From NCBI GenBank assembly GCA_021846485.1, contig JAJZWW010000262.1, forward strand, positions 1 to 5,103: 5,103 bases of DNA, given 5' to 3'. The DNA comes from Actinomycetes bacterium (lineage in GTDB: Bacteria; Actinomycetota; Acidimicrobiia; Acidimicrobiales; Palsa-688). Under the pieces are notes generated by a model. It was not told the DNA's origin and searched no databases. It saw nothing but the letters and a program-made list of their open reading frames with translations. Shown here one piece after another: positions 4,573 to 5,103 of the stretch (position 1 is its first letter; the number at the start of each line of letters is the position of its first letter). The position numbers were made by a program, and so were the translations under genes.

Positions 4573-5103
4573 GTGACCCTCAGCTACGACGAGGCGGTGG
4601 CGCAGGTGACCGCGCCGGGACAGCTGTTCGAAGTGGTCGAGCGCGAGGTCCTCGGCGTGCCCCAGAAGGTGCTCGCCAACGCCCCGGGCACGCTGCGGGA
4701 GCTGTTCGGGATCGCCCGCGGCTACGGCGATCGGACGTTCATCGTCTACGAGGACGAGCGGCGGAGCTTCGCCGAGGTGATGTCCGAGGTCGACGCCTTC
4801 GCCGCCGCATTGGTGGGGCGCTTCGGCATCCGCCCCGGGGACCGGGTCGCGATCGCGATGCGCAACTACCCCGAGTGGGTGGTGGCGTTCGCCGCGATCA
4901 CCTCGGTCGGGGCGGTCTCGGTCTCGTTGAACGCCTGGTGGACCGAGGACGAGATCGCCTTCGGTCTGGAGGACAGCGGCACCCGGGTCCTCGTCGCCGA
5001 CTCGGAGCGCGTCGAGCGGACCGCTGCGGCCTGCGCCCGCCTCGGCGTCGGGGTCGTGGGGGTGCGCCTTCCCCGGGGTGCCGCCGAGCCGTGGCCGGGG
5101 GCC
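4573..5103 (+). CDS. AMP-binding acyl-CoA synthetase / class I adenylate-forming enzyme (3' end outside window)
   Basis: An open frame of 177 codons runs off the window edge. It matches the N-terminal part of the ANL superfamily (acyl-CoA synthetases). Seen features: a family-typical lead-in TLSYDEAVAQVTAPGQLFEVV (2-22), a DRTFIVYEDERRSFAEV strand-loop (53-69), GIRPGDRVAIAMRNYPEWVVAFAA (85-108), VGAVSVSLNAWWTEDEIAFGLEDS (112-135) and VLVAD (139-143). The LNAWW variant occurs in actinobacterial fatty/organic-acid CoA ligases as I recall them. The ATP-binding P-loop (S/T-S/T-G-T-T-G-x-P-K) and the catalytic Lys lie beyond the window, so activity and substrate class cannot be judged. The start GTG 4573 fits the family length; an in-frame ATG at 4540 would add 11 residues lacking family character. 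Neither start has a good Shine-Dalgarno sequence. The gene is divergent from tetR, whose product may regulate it. The expected role is activation of a carboxylic acid to its CoA thioester in the cytoplasm. Confidence 0.88.
   Translation, partial: MTLSYDEAVAQVTAPGQLFEVVEREVLGVPQKVLANAPGTLRELFGIARGYGDRTFIVYEDERRSFAEVMSEVDAFAAALVGRFGIRPGDRVAIAMRNYPEWVVAFAAITSVGAVSVSLNAWWTEDEIAFGLEDSGTRVLVADSERVERTAAACARLGVGVVGVRLPRGAAEPWPGA

Noticed and set aside
1..5103. tRNA, rRNA, insertion sequence, CRISPR or attachment sites
   Set aside because: I saw no cloverleaf-like segments, transposase motifs, terminal inverted repeats or repeat-spacer arrays; nearly all the window is accounted for by five protein genes.

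Overview
The window is very GC-rich and tightly packed, with GC-dominated third codon positions, GTG starts and little intergenic DNA. This fits a high-GC actinomycete-type bacterium (Actinomycetota). The style of the transporter, TetR regulator and CoA-ligase recalls Mycobacteriales or Acidimicrobiia, but that placement is a judgement from memory and not a computed one. Both ends of the window cut through genes.

Left block (1-1387, + strand): the last two thirds of a medium-chain zinc-type alcohol dehydrogenase, overlapping by GTGA the start of a 176-residue homologue of formaldehyde-activating enzyme (Fae). The overlap argues for one transcript and coupled translation. The pair suggests C1 or small-alcohol/aldehyde chemistry. 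However, the Fae homologue differs from canonical Fae at several otherwise conserved positions, so its substrate and pterin are open.

Middle block (1432-4541, - strand): a TetR-family regulator gene followed by a 715-residue major facilitator transporter gene, which runs convergently into the fae-like gene across a 44-bp gap. The transporter carries an unusual insert of about 240 residues, predicted to lie outside the membrane between TM11 and TM12. The insert is built from a tandemly duplicated Ala/His-rich module. The 86-bp tetR-MFS gap holds a good sigma70-like promoter (TTGAAG-N18-TAGGAT) whose -10 and probable start site lie inside an imperfect palindrome, a classic place for a repressor operator. 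A strong hairpin spans the 3' end of tetR just upstream of this promoter.

Right block (4573-5103, + strand): the N-terminal 177 codons of an acyl-CoA synthetase-like adenylate-forming enzyme, divergent from tetR. The gap is only 31 bp if tetR starts at its first ATG. It contains a 12-bp palindrome whose two half-sites each supply the TAG of a possible -10 element, one facing each way. Both genes could therefore be leaderless and controlled from one site.

Working model (inference): the TetR protein senses an organic acid, alcohol or acyl-type ligand, and controls its own gene, the transporter and the divergent CoA-ligase. The dehydrogenase/Fae-like pair handles an alcohol or aldehyde and may or may not belong to the same catabolic unit. 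The most novel items are the duplicated extracytoplasmic insert of the transporter and the divergent Fae homologue.
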